Source: Tuctoria greenei (Eukaryota; Streptophyta; Magnoliopsida; Poales; Poaceae). From it: DNA of 64,000 nt. Positions 34,004 through 45,404 of this stretch are shown piece after piece (the first letter of the stretch is position 1; every line of letters starts with the position of its first letter). The notes under the pieces are model-generated. The model made no database searches, was not told where the DNA came from, and saw only the letters and a program-made list of their open reading frames with translations. Position numbers and translations under genes: made by a program. Location: positions 282,359,560 to 282,423,559 of the forward strand of contig JAYESD010000001.1 of the NCBI GenBank assembly GCA_036927565.1. The letters are read 5' to 3'.

Positions 34004-34965
34004 TTTTATTTCACTCCCTTTATTTTCTTCTCTCCCACATTCAAGAACATCCCTGGCAGATTTGTTTCTTCTCCCGGTCCCTTCTCCTCTCTAATCTCCA
34101 AAGCTTCCAGAACTTTCCCAACAGTTCTCTCAATCCTTGGAATGAAGCAGACCCCCATGAGCGTGAGCGGGAGGTGTTCTCCAGTCTTCCCTTCAAACAG
34201 CACTGCACGAGTCGAGCCCTTCGTCAATGGCGACTTTCGAGCCATCGCCAAACTTGACAGTGCCACCGACGGACGTGTCTATGTTGATGAAAGCCTGGCA
34301 GCACGGGCAGCCTGACATGTGTTTGGTTGCCCCGCTGTCAAGGTACCACAGTGAGTCGTCATCACGCTCAGTTTCCTCATCGAGCTGAACGGGGACCTTT
34401 CCTTTGAGGATGTGCAAAGCTTGTCAGCGACCCTGTCGAACCTCGCCATGCTTGGTGGGAAATGGTGAAGGCGGAAGAGGAGATACTCGGTCAACGTTGG
34501 CTCATCCTCTTCTTCGGCCTGCGTGATGTGGGCTTCGCCTTTAGGTTTGCCACGATAATCCTGGCCTAGAGACATGTTTTTGATGTCCAGAAGTGTTTCG
34601 ATGGAGACGACCACCTGGGTGAGGTGTTCCGATACGTGCCACTTGCAGCATCTTCCGAACCACTTCGACATCACTAATGTTATCACCTAGGAGATGTAGC
34701 TGAGCGGCGAGCCTGGAGACTTGACAGTGCATGTCGGGTGGCACCGATCGAGCGCGGGATAAATGTGGCGAGCGCCGGTTGATCGCCTTCCTTGCAGAGC
34801 CGGCACCACGACGTACAACCATCTGAGACCACCTCGAAGTTCACCTGCATCAACGTCGCCCACTCCTGGTAGTTGGTGCGTGTGAGCATGCGAAACTGAG
34901 TGTCGTCGGCGGCAGTGTTCTCTGCAACGGTGCGGTGGATGACCACCTCACATCGCCCTCGGCGG
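34004..34965 (-). pseudogene. Ty1/copia gag-protease relic
   Basis: The - strand starts with a copia gag N-terminus (FRMLTRTNYQEWATLMQV, near 34880) and breaks frame repeatedly. It reaches the protease with SLWYLDSGATKHMSG (active-site DSGA, near 34330), the flap-side FGDGSKVAI, and LTLMGVCFIPRIE. The family differs from both SIRE elements of the left region. No LTR, integrase or RT was found next to it; the left end at about 34004 runs into T-rich DNA. Confidence 0.75.
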
Positions 34966-35621
34966 GGCGTCGGCGAGGGCGAGGTCCGGCGACCTCTGCG
35001 CTCATCCTAGTTCTTCGGCGGAGTTTACGTACCGAATGGACCTGACTCTAGCTAGTTCCAAATGGCAGCCTAAACCAGCTCGCTGGCGATGAACTCATCC
35101 GCTCACTGCCACTTCATCTGTTGACCAACGATTTAAAGTACAACCATGTCGAATAAAATGCAACCCACTACAAGGAGTGGCAGAGCTATTCCCACGCCCT
35201 CCGGCATTTTCACCTTGCTCGCTACGACGCGCACGACGCGAACATACTTGTGTTGTGGCCACTACTAGACGCGCTCGGGTGGACATGATTGTCCATGCCG
35301 AGCTCAACGTACGCTGAAGACACAGCAAACACAGGATTACAAGAATATGATCACGGTAGTAAGTATTCTTCTAACAGCGATCATGTGTGGCTTTGACATA
35401 TTTAGACACAGATGCATGTTTCTAGCATGATTCCCTATCTTGCCCAATTATGATTTCAATCCTCTCGGCATAAACTAAGTGTCATGAGAATATTATACAA
35501 TATCGGAATGGTAATCCACTCCAACCTTAAACTCAAGGAATAATATGGGAACCACGCACGGACGTCACCAACGGGGAGCAACAGGATCACATACTACTGT
35601 GGATATTACGGAAGGAAATCA

Positions 35622-35697
35622 CCTGCAGTAACTGCAGTGCAGTTACTGCAGCTGACAGGTGGGGCCAGAGGGAGTGAGGCTCACCTGTCAGCTGCAG
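35622..35697. repeat. nested palindromes
   Basis: GCAGTAACTGCA/GTGCAGTTACTGC (35625-35649) is a nearly perfect 25-bp palindrome. Directly after it CAGCTGACAGGTG is repeated inverted as CACCTGTCAGCTG about 20 bp away, and the outer CCTGCAG/CTGCAGG also pair. Confidence 0.8.
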
Positions 35698-36072
35698 GAT
35701 ATTATGGGCAGAGTATCACAGCAGATCCGATCCGAAGGCTGGGCCGGGCCTGGTACGCGCGCGGATGGATGTCGACTACTGTGGTTCTTAATTACAAGCA
35801 GAGTATCTGCTCCTGCCACCGTTGCCCAATCAATCAATCAATTATTTGTTGGCTTCAAGCCACAGCTCACAACTTAGCCAGTCACCACCAAGGCATTCCG
35901 AGGGACGAACAAGGCCAACGGAGGAAATATGAATGTGTGTATCTCGTCTTTTATACACTCTCTCAGTTCCTAAATATTTTATCATTCAAAAATAAACTAA
36001 AGGGTAACAAGTAGTACTAACTCCATCATCCTCAAATATTATCACTAGTCCACTAGTCCATCATGCATCATA

Positions 36073-36152
36073 CTCTCTTCGTCCCCATAAACTTGTCACT
36101 TTGTAGTTCATTTTTGAACTACAAAGCGACAAGTTCATGTGGACGGAGGGAG
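36073..36152. mobile_element. Stowaway MITE
   Basis: 80 bp, almost fully self-complementary (arms around TTTTTGAACT), ending GGACGGAGGGAG, flanked by TA on both sides. It lies about 100 bp 3' of the cysteine-rich peptide gene. Confidence 0.85.
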
Positions 36153-36252
36153 TATCATTTGTCTTGTTTAATAGAGTAAAACATAACATAGGGCGTGCTT
36201 GCATTGGATAGCTAGCTAAAAGCAACGTTTATTGACCGATGCATGAATCTCA

Positions 36253-36761
36253 TTACACAAAATGATCCCATCGACAGCAGCAAATATTTGGAGCATCGTC
36301 ATAACGGCGGGCTCTATTACGTGGATAGTCATGACTTTCACACACGTCGTGGCATTCATCAAGGGTGAAACTTTCCTCGTCCTCCAAGGGCCAACAGGTG
36401 TATCTCTCAGGTGGCGGAGGCGACCGAGTTGGTATTGGGGTGCCTGCATATGCAACATAAAACAATGTAAAAACAAATCAGATTAATTAGATCTGCTTAA
36501 TATATAGTTGCCTTGCTCATCAAAATCATTATCAATATCAAGAAACGAACATGTAAAACACATTGTAGTTCAAGTAAGACAGCAGTGCTTGCTGCTTATA
36601 CTCCTGACCTGACCTTCACAAGTTTGGTTGCTGGTGTTGGAGGTGATCGAACCTTCACCGAAATTATTGGTGTTAGATGTGATCACGAACAATAGGAAAA
36701 ATGTGGCGACCAAGAACGTAGAAATCATTGTCTCTTTGTCTCTATTCTTGATGGGTGCCAT
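36253..36761 (-). CDS. secreted cysteine-rich peptide, two exons
   Basis: Exon 1 36761-36614 and exon 2 36443-36253 join in phase over a GT-AG intron (GTCAGG...TATGCAG): 339 nt, 112 residues. The start ATG (36761) is followed by an in-frame second Met; a hydrophobic core (STFLVATFFLLFVITS) at about residues 13-28 is a probable signal peptide. The predicted mature part holds seven cysteines: one in QTCEG, then YTC, DEC, DVC and the cluster ICCC. A short proline run (PPPPE) precedes YTCWPLEDEE. The layout resembles small secreted defence or signalling peptides of plants, but the spacing matches no family I can name. TATA box at 36865-36870. Confidence 0.7.
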
Positions 36762-36864
36762 AAGGAAGAAGAGAAATGAACGTGTCACTTTGATGACCGA
36801 GTTAGCTAGTATTTTTCTGTGGCTGCTTGGTGTATATTTATTCTCAATACGATTTTCTTTTTCT

Positions 36865-36870
36865 TATATA
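36865..36870 (-). promoter_or_regulatory. TATA box of the cysteine-rich peptide gene
   Basis: On the - strand CTATATAAG lies about 100 bp upstream of the start codon, a normal distance for a plant promoter with a leader of some 70 bp. Confidence 0.6.
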
Positions 36871-37323
36871 GAAGCACACATGACTCTAGTTATGTAAAGT
36901 AATAATTTTAAAAGGTATATTATGTATATATATATATGGTGGACATTAATGTCATTAATATCAAAATTGGTTTCTATCTTATGCAGTGGCAAAACATGGT
37001 AACAGAAACGGATGAAGATTGTACTATATCCTATCTAGTGGCAGAACATGGCAACAAAAAATGGATGGAGATTGTTTTCTATATTATGTGACGACAATAC
37101 ATGACAAGAATCTTGATTTGGTTATTGACATGTTCTTTCAGAGTGTCAGATAGTGATCATTACCTGCTTCCTATGATTCGTGCATGCATCAATATGTACC
37201 ACCTAACATATAGTAAGGAATAAAATGTAGGATTTTTTTCCAAAATTTAAAATTTATTGCTAGTAATGAACACTACATCAGAATGCTCAAGTCAATTATT
37301 GGCAATCAATAACAAATATAATA

Positions 37324-37367
37324 CTCCCTCCATCCTGATTCATTTGAGGTTGGGAGATGGAAGGAGT
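37324..37367. mobile_element. short Stowaway remnant
   Basis: CTCCCTCCATCC on the left and GGAGATGGAAGGAG on the right, flanked by TA. Only about 44 bp, so mostly the two ends. Confidence 0.6.
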
Positions 37368-37689
37368 ATAACACAACCAACTCTAGAAAAAGTGTCTGCA
37401 TTTTTCATAAAAAATTCAGCCGGTCCAACGACTAATATTTTACTATAGGCATAATGTTTCCCAACTAAAATCTGACTTCTTCTAACATAGGAGTAAACTT
37501 TTAAGTGACTTTAAGGAAATATTACTTTTTAATGAAAAAAAGAATGTTTTTCTGCCTATGAAAAACTACTGCTGTCTTTCAAGTCTAACGCGAGTCCACT
37601 TCCGGGTTTTGTGCTTAATCAGCCAATGACAAGCAAGCTGCAGGGGCATCATGGTTCACTCGCCTGCTCTACTATAACAAGGTCAAATA

Positions 37690-37938
37690 CCCATTTTTTA
37701 ATATTATATGATTATTTTAATCATTTAACAAAGATAGCTGCCGAATACTTTTTTTGCAAAATTAGCGATCTTGTCGCCTTCTAGCCGGGGGACTCGCCCT
37801 CTAGACCGGTGATTTGGCACTGCATATGGGACCCACCTTGTCGCCCCTCTAACGGGTGACAGAAATTTTTAAAAAATATATATATTCCATATATAAATGT
37901 ACCATAAATATTTGTACCGCGTAAACTACCATAAATAT

Positions 37939-38027
<89 letters not shown>

Positions 38028-38712
38028 TGATCTATCTATCCTACCAAATATATTTTTTGTGTATATGGTACTTTATTTTTTTCCTATTTCTTATTGTTGT
38101 TTCATTCTTTGTCAAATACGGAGTACCTACTATCCTTTAATATTTATTTCCATATTCTTTAATACGGAGGCGGCAGAAGCCTCATGTCTCGGTTGCTATA
38201 AGGAGAAAAATGTACTCAAGATGCATATTTTTCCAAGTCGTCGCATTAGTAGAAGAATATGGAAAGAAATATGGAAAATAATAGATAAAAGGAAAGAAAG
38301 TAAAAGGAAAAATATGGAAAGAACTATTAGAGAAGAGTATGTACTCCATATTTGACAAAGAAGGAAAAACAATAAGAAATTGAAAATAGAGTACCATGGT
38401 AGGATAGATAATCGCCGTATATATATTTGGAATATATTTATCGTAGTTTATGATACAAATGTTTATGGTAGTTTACGGTACATATATTTATGGTATATAT
38501 ATTCTTTAAAAAAATCATGTCGCCGGTTTAGAGCCCATTAAAAGGGTGACAATGTGGGCCCCACATGCAGGTGCCACTGTGGTGCCTCAAGTTGCCTGGC
38601 TAAAACGCATCAAGGCAGCTAATTTTGCACAAAAAAATTTTGACTGCTATTTTTTGTTAAATAATTAAATTAATCAGCTAATATTAAATAAATCGCAAAA
38701 TACATGTGGTTC
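37690..38712. repeat. long foldback (inverted-repeat) element, copy A
   Basis: Two arms of about 470-480 bp (37690-38170 and 38245-38712) are inverted copies of each other, with a loop of about 70 bp. Landmarks that pair across the loop include AGACCGGTGA with CGCCGGTTTAG, TACCATAAATA with its complement, and CTTATTGTT with AACAATAAG. The left arm contains a (TC)n(TA)n microsatellite (37940-38025). About 230 bp to the left (37460-37690) is also shared with copy B but is not part of the palindrome. No coding capacity. Confidence 0.8.
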
Positions 38713-39232
38713 AAGAGTCTAAGTTGCTGACATTATTAAAAGTGATTCTTAGGCATCTGTTTCAAAAGCAATAATATTGGCTGAATTCTCTAGTTGTATT
38801 GGACTCCTGATTCCACTCCTCCCTCAATCCTTACAACTGGTGGCAGTAGCCTCAATGCGAGGATAGTGGTGACCACCTCATTTGACGTACATAGGAGCAA
38901 CAACAGCATCATCCACCTTGCCTTGTTGGGATGCAGCAGCCCACCTTGCCTTGTTGGGATGCAGCAGCGTTCTTCCACGCTGGGAGGTAGCATCCAGATT
39001 TTACCTCTTCAAAGTAAGAATGTCACTACACGCAAAACATACGGTAATTAAATAGATCTTTTCTATAATTAAGAATAAGAAATAAGAAAGTGTAGGTGTA
39101 CATTGATATTTTGCATGCAAAAAACTAGAGAGGGAAACACAATCTATTGAGATTTCGCCACTTGGATGGGAGTATGATGAGATCATATTGGAGGAGAGAA
39201 GCTGCAACAATGACTTACCACTTCTCTATTTA
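38713..39232. other. noncoding with a small tandem duplication
   Basis: The stretch CCACCTTGCCTTGTTGGGAT and following bases occurs twice in tandem (about 38914-38967). No gene recognised. Confidence 0.5.
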
Positions 39233-39525
39233 GTGTCCGTTTGGTTCAATATATATTCACTATCAAAAATGTAAAACCTCAACTAAAGTGATTTTTAATA
39301 ATATAAGTGAATTATTGAAAACTTGTAGATTTTCCTGATACAAATTGGAATTTGCTCTCACCTTTTTTTTCTTCAGATTGCTCATTCAACAAATGAAAAA
39401 ATTAACCAGCTTATATTTATTACAAATATGAATAGTTTTCTTTCTTTTTCTTTCATCACAACAGTTTTCTCCCAACTCATGACTAAAAATAGATTTTCAG
39501 TAATCAACAGTTATCAAACAGACCC
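39233..39525. mobile_element. Tourist-like MITE
   Basis: Ends GTGTCCGTTTGGTTC and, on the other strand, GGGTCTGTTTGATAAC. The target duplication TTA is at 39230-39232 and 39526-39528. Length 293 bp. Confidence 0.7.
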
Positions 39526-39840
39526 TTATTTTGTATTTTTACCTATACTCACCATCTCCCCAATTTTATATTGATCACCTACGGGCTATAACTAGTTTAA
39601 ATATCTTTATTCCTTTTAAATCGCCCACCGGGTGCACTAATGCTTTGATATCTCTATTTCTATTACTAGTAATTGTAATCTGTAATCATGGGAACACCAG
39701 TTGTGCCTTCTCCACATTTACAACTAAATTGTCTTCATCCACATGAATAAAATCACTAAGGTTTGTCTAGATTTTAGGTTACCTTAATTAATGCCTAATC
39801 ATTTTCATTAGAATTTAATATTTACCTTTAAAAGAATATT

Positions 39841-39905
39841 TAAACCATTGAATCTTTATCTCTATTTTTGACGGACACCAGGACGAAGAAGAGAAATGAT
39901 GTATG
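39841..39905 (-). pseudogene. relic of the cysteine-rich peptide gene, exon-1 start
   Basis: The - strand reads SFLFFVLVSVKNRDKDSMV, close to the SFLFFLMAPIKNRDKETMI read around the start of the peptide gene at 36761. The nucleotide match covers about 50 bp, including part of the leader. Only this small piece is left; a gypsy fragment abuts it on the right. Confidence 0.5.
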
Positions 39906-41180
39906 TGTTTGGATTTTGACAATGATATCCTCGACATACACCTCTACTAGGTCCTGAATGAGATCTCCAAATGTTTTATGCATGGCACATACAAAGATAG
40001 GGGGGGCATTTTTAAGACCGTAAGGCATGGAGACATAGCAGTAAAGGTCCTCTAATGGTTATAAATATGGTATGTTCTTCATCCTCTCTAGACATTGGGG
40101 ATTTGGTGGAACCCTAAGTAAGCGTCTAGAAAGCAGAGCAAATCGCATCCCTAGATTGAATCTACGATTTGATCTACCCTAGGGAGAGGAAAGGATCTTT
40201 AGGACGTGCCTTGTTGAGGTTGGTGTAGTCGATGCACATCCAAAGCTTCCTGGTAGCTTTAGGGATGACGACAGGATTGGCTAGTCACCTGGGATGATGG
40301 ACTTCCTGAAAGAAGCCAACATTGAGCAGCTTCTTGATCTCTTCGCGGGTGAAGTTCTATCGCTCAACGGACTGTTTTCGTGGTCTCTGTTGTGCCGGTC
40401 GGGCATCGGGGATGATCTTCATGTGGTGCTTGATCACTTTCCTGGGGATGCTGGGCATCTGCGACGGTTGTCAGACAAACACGTCAACATTAGCTCGTAG
40501 AAAAGCGGTGAGCACAGATTCCTGCTTGCTGTCTAGACTCTCTGCCTTGCGGGTGGTCTAGGCAGCATCGGAGCCGATCTGGATTGTCTTGATGGGTACG
40601 TCGTCGTTGTCGGAGGGTTGCATCCTTGGCGCAGCAGCGTAGTTGCGCTCGCGCAAGCTTGGCGAGGGTTGACACGGTCCAACATTGCCCGAGGCAAGTG
40701 TTGGGGCTGCTGTCAGCACTTGGAGTTTCTCTAGAACTGACATCGCGGCAGCGCGATCTCTGCAGATTTTGAGGACATCGGAGGGAGTCGGCATCTTGAG
40801 GACGAGGTATCTGTAGTGGGCCACAACCATGAATCGATACAGGGCTGGCGCCTACCGATTATGGTGTTGTAGGGGAGGTAGACCTCCGCGACATCGAACA
40901 GGATATTCTCTGTCCTGAAGTTCTTGGGTGTCCCGAGGGTCACCCGGAGGTGGATGTTGCAGTATGGGACAATCCTCCCTGGCCCAACCCCCGAGAATGG
41001 TCTCGATGGGGGTGAGCTTGGACACGGGGATCTTTAGCTTGTCGAAGGCCGCACGTCTGATGAGGTTGAGGTTAGCCCCCGTCATCTACCAGGACGTGGT
41101 AGAACTTGACGATGTCGATGGTGGGGGCGACGAGGAGGGGCAGAAGCCTGGGATGCTATGTTCTTGGGGTAGTCGGAGGC
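39905..41180 (-). pseudogene. Ty3/gypsy (Tat-like) protease-RT relic
   Basis: Read on the - strand in several frames. A protease-side block (NLIRRAAFDKLKIPVSKLTP, near 41050) comes first. VAEVYLPYNTIIGR (near 40870) follows, then the RT entry (DYTNLNKARPKDPFPLP, near 40200). It ends with YGLKNAP and VEVYVEDIIVK (near 39940), where the usual YVDD box carries VEDI. Many stops and frameshifts. It lies between its primer site (41529) and the peptide-gene relic; gag is largely missing. Confidence 0.75.
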
Positions 41181-41528
41181 GTCAAAGCTAATCAGCGTCT
41201 CCATCCATCTGTGATGCGGTGTTGAGGCGTGAGTTAGGGTCTAGCGATGCCACCGACCGACGCAAGGTATTGACCACACTCTGGGACGCGGGGTTCCAAA
41301 GATTCCCCACAGATGATGTGGAGTGCTTGGCGATGCTCGTGGTCGTTGTTGAGGTCGAAGTCCTCAGTCTGGAGGGACCGTTTCAATGGCCCGTTCAGGC
41401 TTTTGGAACTCCATCTCCATGTCTTCGTCGACTTGCAGGTCGACCTTTCCCGGCTCGATCTTGCCGCTGCTCACAGGCTTCATGCTTACCATTGCGGTGA
41501 AAGTGCAACCACTTTTTTGAGGAAAAAA

Positions 41529-41548
41529 CCCCTACCTGGCACGCCAAA
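41529..41548 (-). other. gypsy primer-binding site
   Basis: On the - strand TTTGGCGTGCCAGGTAGGGG. It has one difference from the site at 49226. Confidence 0.7.
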
Positions 41549-42573
41549 TATTGAAGTGTTCTTGCGACACTTCCCCTGAACCTTCTATGCGAGAAGCATG
41601 CGGAGGTTCTTGATCGGCAGGGCTTAGTCCTCTATCGAGAGATTGCGCGTATGAGAGTAGTGAGACAGTGGTTTTACGTGGTTCGGGCCGAAAGAGCTTG
41701 GTGAGGTTGTATTGCTGATGAGTGTGTATGTAGCGTGTGAATGCGTAGATTGGGGATCCTTTGTAACGGTGGTGGTTCGGTCCTTTTATAGACAAGGCCA
41801 GACAACTTACTAGTGGGGGTCCAGGGCCGGACAGGTCGCCCCGGGGCAATCTTATCTTAAAGATCTATGACTTCAAGCATAAGCTTCCTTTGATCGTGGC
41901 TTGAAGACTCACTGTCTTTCCGCCACAATCGCTTGTGGTCCATGTGTAGTCATTGATGGTGTCAGGGGTTGTCTCGTCTGTCTATCTTGTCATCATAAGC
42001 TACCCACTTGGCGGAGCGGTGTAGGCCTGGAGCGTATTCACTGCGATGTGATTGGGCGTAGCGATCCCTGGCCGTTGGCGTGCTCCACGTAATCTGTCAG
42101 AGGTGGGTCCCTATCTTCAATGCTGGATTTAGACAGGGTGCGCCATCCCTTAACTCCCGCACGTCACTGTCCTGGATGAGTCACGGGACACGTGGAAGCT
42201 TCGGAGCTTGCCACTGCCGGGGAGGCTAAGCCCGGTACTTTGATGCACGTGGCAGCTCTGGGTCCCTTTGGGGCATGGGGCAGCTCCGAAGCCCTTCTCT
42301 GTAGGAGGCATCCGACTTGGTACTTCGAGCCACGTGGTTGCACCAGAGCCCACCCCTATAGTGGGGTGAGGTCCTGCCCAAACACGTGGCATCTTGGAAG
42401 CCCGTCTCATCGAAAGAGTCAGGTCCCATCTTTGTGGTCCACGAGGCAGTGCTGGATCTCGTACTTGAGGAAGGTTGGGGTCCGGCGCCTTCTGGACACG
42501 TGGCGCCACTGGACGTACCTAGGTTCTTTCAGCCTGTGTGCGAGGGTACCCCGTATACAGGGTACCAATAGCA
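41549..42573 (-). repeat. 5' LTR of the Tat-like gypsy element
   Basis: On the - strand it starts TGCTATTGGTACCCTGTATA and ends ...AACACTTCAATA at the primer site; length about 1.0 kb. The start resembles that of the LTR at 52268 (TGTCGGTACCCTC), and the GCTTCGGAGCT motifs are shared, so the two families are related. The upstream neighbour is broken gypsy RNase H/integrase, which marks the insertion point. Confidence 0.7.
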
Positions 42574-43140
42574 CCGCAATAAGATGCAATTGGGGCCACG
42601 TCGATAGAGATCCCCTTCTAGCACGTGTATCTCTTAGCCATCCGAGCAATCTGTTCAACAGATACATTTTCTTCAGGAAGAATGTTATCTTTTAGTCCCG
42701 GACCTCCGTGGTCTATGCATCGGGACTAGCTTGAGCTTCTGGATCTTGCGCACTGAGTTGCACGGAGCTTCCTGTGGCGGCTACGATCCTTGGTGGACGC
42801 CATGGTAACAGGACTACCGGGACCGCCAACTTCGAGGTGTTGGTCTTGCACCCTGCACCCAGTTCGTTAGACTGAGCGGAAGATGCTGGTAGTCTCATTA
42901 CAAAAACTTTGTGGGTGTTGGAGCCCCGGTAGAAGCTTTTGTTAAGAGTTCGTCACTTTTAGCGTTGTTGACAAGCTGAACATGGCATAGGTTCAGGAGG
43001 TGAAATTCTTTATGCAACTTCTGAACTTGAAGAAGATACGCTGCTAGTTGAAGGTTGTTGCAACTGCATTTACCTTTAACTTGCATGATGATGGGTTGTA
43101 AATCCCTTTAACTAGCAGCTGTTGGACGCCGAATAATAGC
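42574..43140 (-). pseudogene. Ty3/gypsy RNase H to integrase relic
   Basis: The - strand reads GKCSCNNLQLAAYLLQVQKL and LLTKASTGAPTPTKF (end of RNase H). Further on comes the pre-integrase block LEGDLYRRGPNCILLRC, cut exactly where the LTR at 42573 begins. Several stops lie between. This is an older gypsy copy into which the Tat-like element inserted. Confidence 0.7.
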
Positions 43141-44039
43141 ATCGTCTTCTTCAGTCATGTTACCTCTTTATGAACATGCTTTAATCTTGGTCCGGTTCAC
43201 TAAGCAGTCGGTTGAGCGGGGGTGTTCACGGAATTTGTTTGCTTAGTCTGAATGGTCATTTGGTACCATGAAAAACCCTACCTTACGGTACAAAAAAATA
43301 TAAATAATAATTTATGATGGTTGAATGTAACTAATATGAATTTATTACAGTTTTAAGATATTTTTTAAGAAAATGAAAAAGACTTAAATGAAATGTTACA
43401 AAATTAGAGATATAATTTAGAGGTGAAAGAATGCAGAGAACAGATAATCTTTTAGAGATCATTTTAAATGCTGAGAATATTTTTTTACAGATTTGATATA
43501 AAGGTGTATGAGTTCCTTCAGTCTCTACTGCTTCAACAACTCAAATACAGATTCCAGCAACTCAACCAGATCCAGGCTACTGGAATATGTATGGAAAGTG
43601 TTGTGGATTGATGAAACTGCGCATTGCTGGAAAAGCCCATATCATGCACGCGTCCTGTTATCTTGATTCTTGAGCCAGGGCTGCCTCTGTTGCTTTTCCG
43701 TCGTGATCTACGTACGGGGTTCCATGAACCAGCTGATAGGCTTCTGCCTTCCGTTGCGTTGCGAGGTAATTCGACCGGGTTTCCAAATCTCTGGGCTTGC
43801 TGTTGATATGTGTGCTGCTCTGGTTCGCTTGCGTCGGCTCGGCTGCTAGTCCTCGATGCCGCCACCTGATATTAAGTTAAGCGAGGGCATGGTTTTTCCA
43901 CGTATGCATGCATGTGGATGGTTCCCTTTAGCGTCGGTTATATATACGCTTTGTCCCTTGGTTAATTTCGTTGCGATGCATGCAGTATTGCTCGTCGTAC
44001 ACGCAATGAAATGCGAGCCAGCAGGGCAACTGTGAAAAT
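43141..44039. other. noncoding or unassigned
   Basis: On the - strand a 110-codon ORF (43865-43533) follows an AG acceptor-like sequence but has no ATG at its start and no recognisable domain. Nothing else seen. Confidence 0.4.
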
Positions 44040-44121
44040 TTGTCGTCGTTAAGACAAGTTTTTTAGTTCAATTTTGAACTAAAAATTTTATCCAACGACA
44101 AGTAATATGGGAAGGAGGGAG
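44040..44121. mobile_element. degenerate Stowaway MITE
   Basis: Hairpin with centre near TAGTTCAATTTTGAACTA. The right end GGAAGGAGGGAG is followed by TA; the left end has decayed. Confidence 0.55.
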
Positions 44122-44227
44122 TACTCGTAACCCGTCTAGGGTCTGCTGTAGTAGTAAGTAACCAATTTAGGACTAGCTTTTAGTTTTCTCCAAACATCAT
44201 ATAAATATTAATCAGAAATCCTATATA

Positions 44228-44745
44228 TCAGGCGCCTGAAATCTTTAGATTTCAGGTGACCCTTAGATACGCTTTAAGTTTCGTGCTAGCTCTCTTTTTT
44301 TTTATCTTTTCAACCCTAACTTCTCCTCACCTCACCACCACTCCCGATCCATATGGCGGCTCAGAAGCAGCGCCCCGACGGCATAGGGGGCGGCAGCGGA
44401 GCGCATCGGTGGCGCCCGGATCAGCGGCCAGTGGGCAATGGCGCGGCTGGCGAGCGACGGCTCGCGGTAACAGCGGTGGAGACTGGCCCGCGGCGGCGGC
44501 GGCGGCACCGCCGACCCACCGGAAACGGAAACGAAGATGAGTATTTCTTTTGTTAATTGTTAGTTGTAGTTGTCAATCCGCAATTCTAAGGTTATGTTAG
44601 TTGTAAAATAATTAATAAAAAAATTGTAATTGATTAACCTATAGAATTAAGAGTTTCATGATTGATTGCAAAATTAGTGGTTAATGACATTAATTAACTG
44701 TTAATGACTCGGTGCCTGAAATTTTCACCAATTTCAGGCATCTGA
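44228..44745. mobile_element. unclassified element with hairpin-bearing inverted ends
   Basis: Left end TCAGGCGCCTGAAATC followed by AGATTTCAGG; right end on the other strand TCAGATGCCTGAAATT followed by AATTTCAGGCACC. Each end can form its own small hairpin, and the two ends are inverted to each other. 518 bp. A GC-rich ORF (44353-44556) starts MAAQKQRPDG; it has no known domain. No clear target duplication was found. Confidence 0.45.
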
Positions 44746-45175
44746 CAAATTGATAGACCTAATATTAATAGAGGGATATACATGCACGCATAAACACCAG
44801 GTGAATGCTTGCGTCCACTGCTAAGTATGATAAAAATTAGCATCTTGTTTCAATCTATGTCCTCGGTTATCTGATTATTTGTTCATCAGCTTTGTTTTCC
44901 CGTTTTTAGTATTATATATTGACTATAAAAAATTGTTGGTATATACTTAACTATAGAAAAAAATAAGTTGTAACCTTTCACGTAGATTCGACGACGTGCA
45001 GGAAATATAATTTCAGACACTTCACAATTAGCAACTCTCATATTTATGTCATAATTGTTTTGTGTGAACAATAGTGGTACCTCTGAACTAAGGGAGTAGC
45101 TAGCAGTAGCTAAACCCAAAACATAGGAATTATGATCCCACTTCGTAAAGCATTCTTTATCAAGACCAAAAATGG

Positions 45176-45330
45176 CAGTGGCGGATCCAGATCATAAACA
45201 TAGGAGGGGCTGATTCTTTTCTTCCTTCTTGTTCTTCCTTTTTCTTGCCCTTCCTTCACCTTCTCTCTCATGTTTCTCTGCTTCGTCTTGCTTAAATTTT
45301 AGGAGGGGCTCCATTGAGTTGGAGGCGAGG

Positions 45331-45366
<36 letters not shown>

Positions 45367-45404
45367 CTGGAGCCCCCCTTGACCCCCTTGTGGATCCGCC
45401 CCTG
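45176..45404. mobile_element. hAT-type MITE, copy 1
   Basis: Terminal repeats CAGTGGCGGATCCA and CAGGGGCGGATCCA. Flanks AAAAATGG and AAAAGTGG (8 bp, one difference) fit a hAT duplication. It contains a G35 run (45332-45366). Confidence 0.75.

Noticed and set aside
43533..43865. 110-codon ORF on the - strand with an acceptor-like sequence in front
   Set aside because: No ATG, no recognised domain, and no second exon with matching phase found; left as unassigned.
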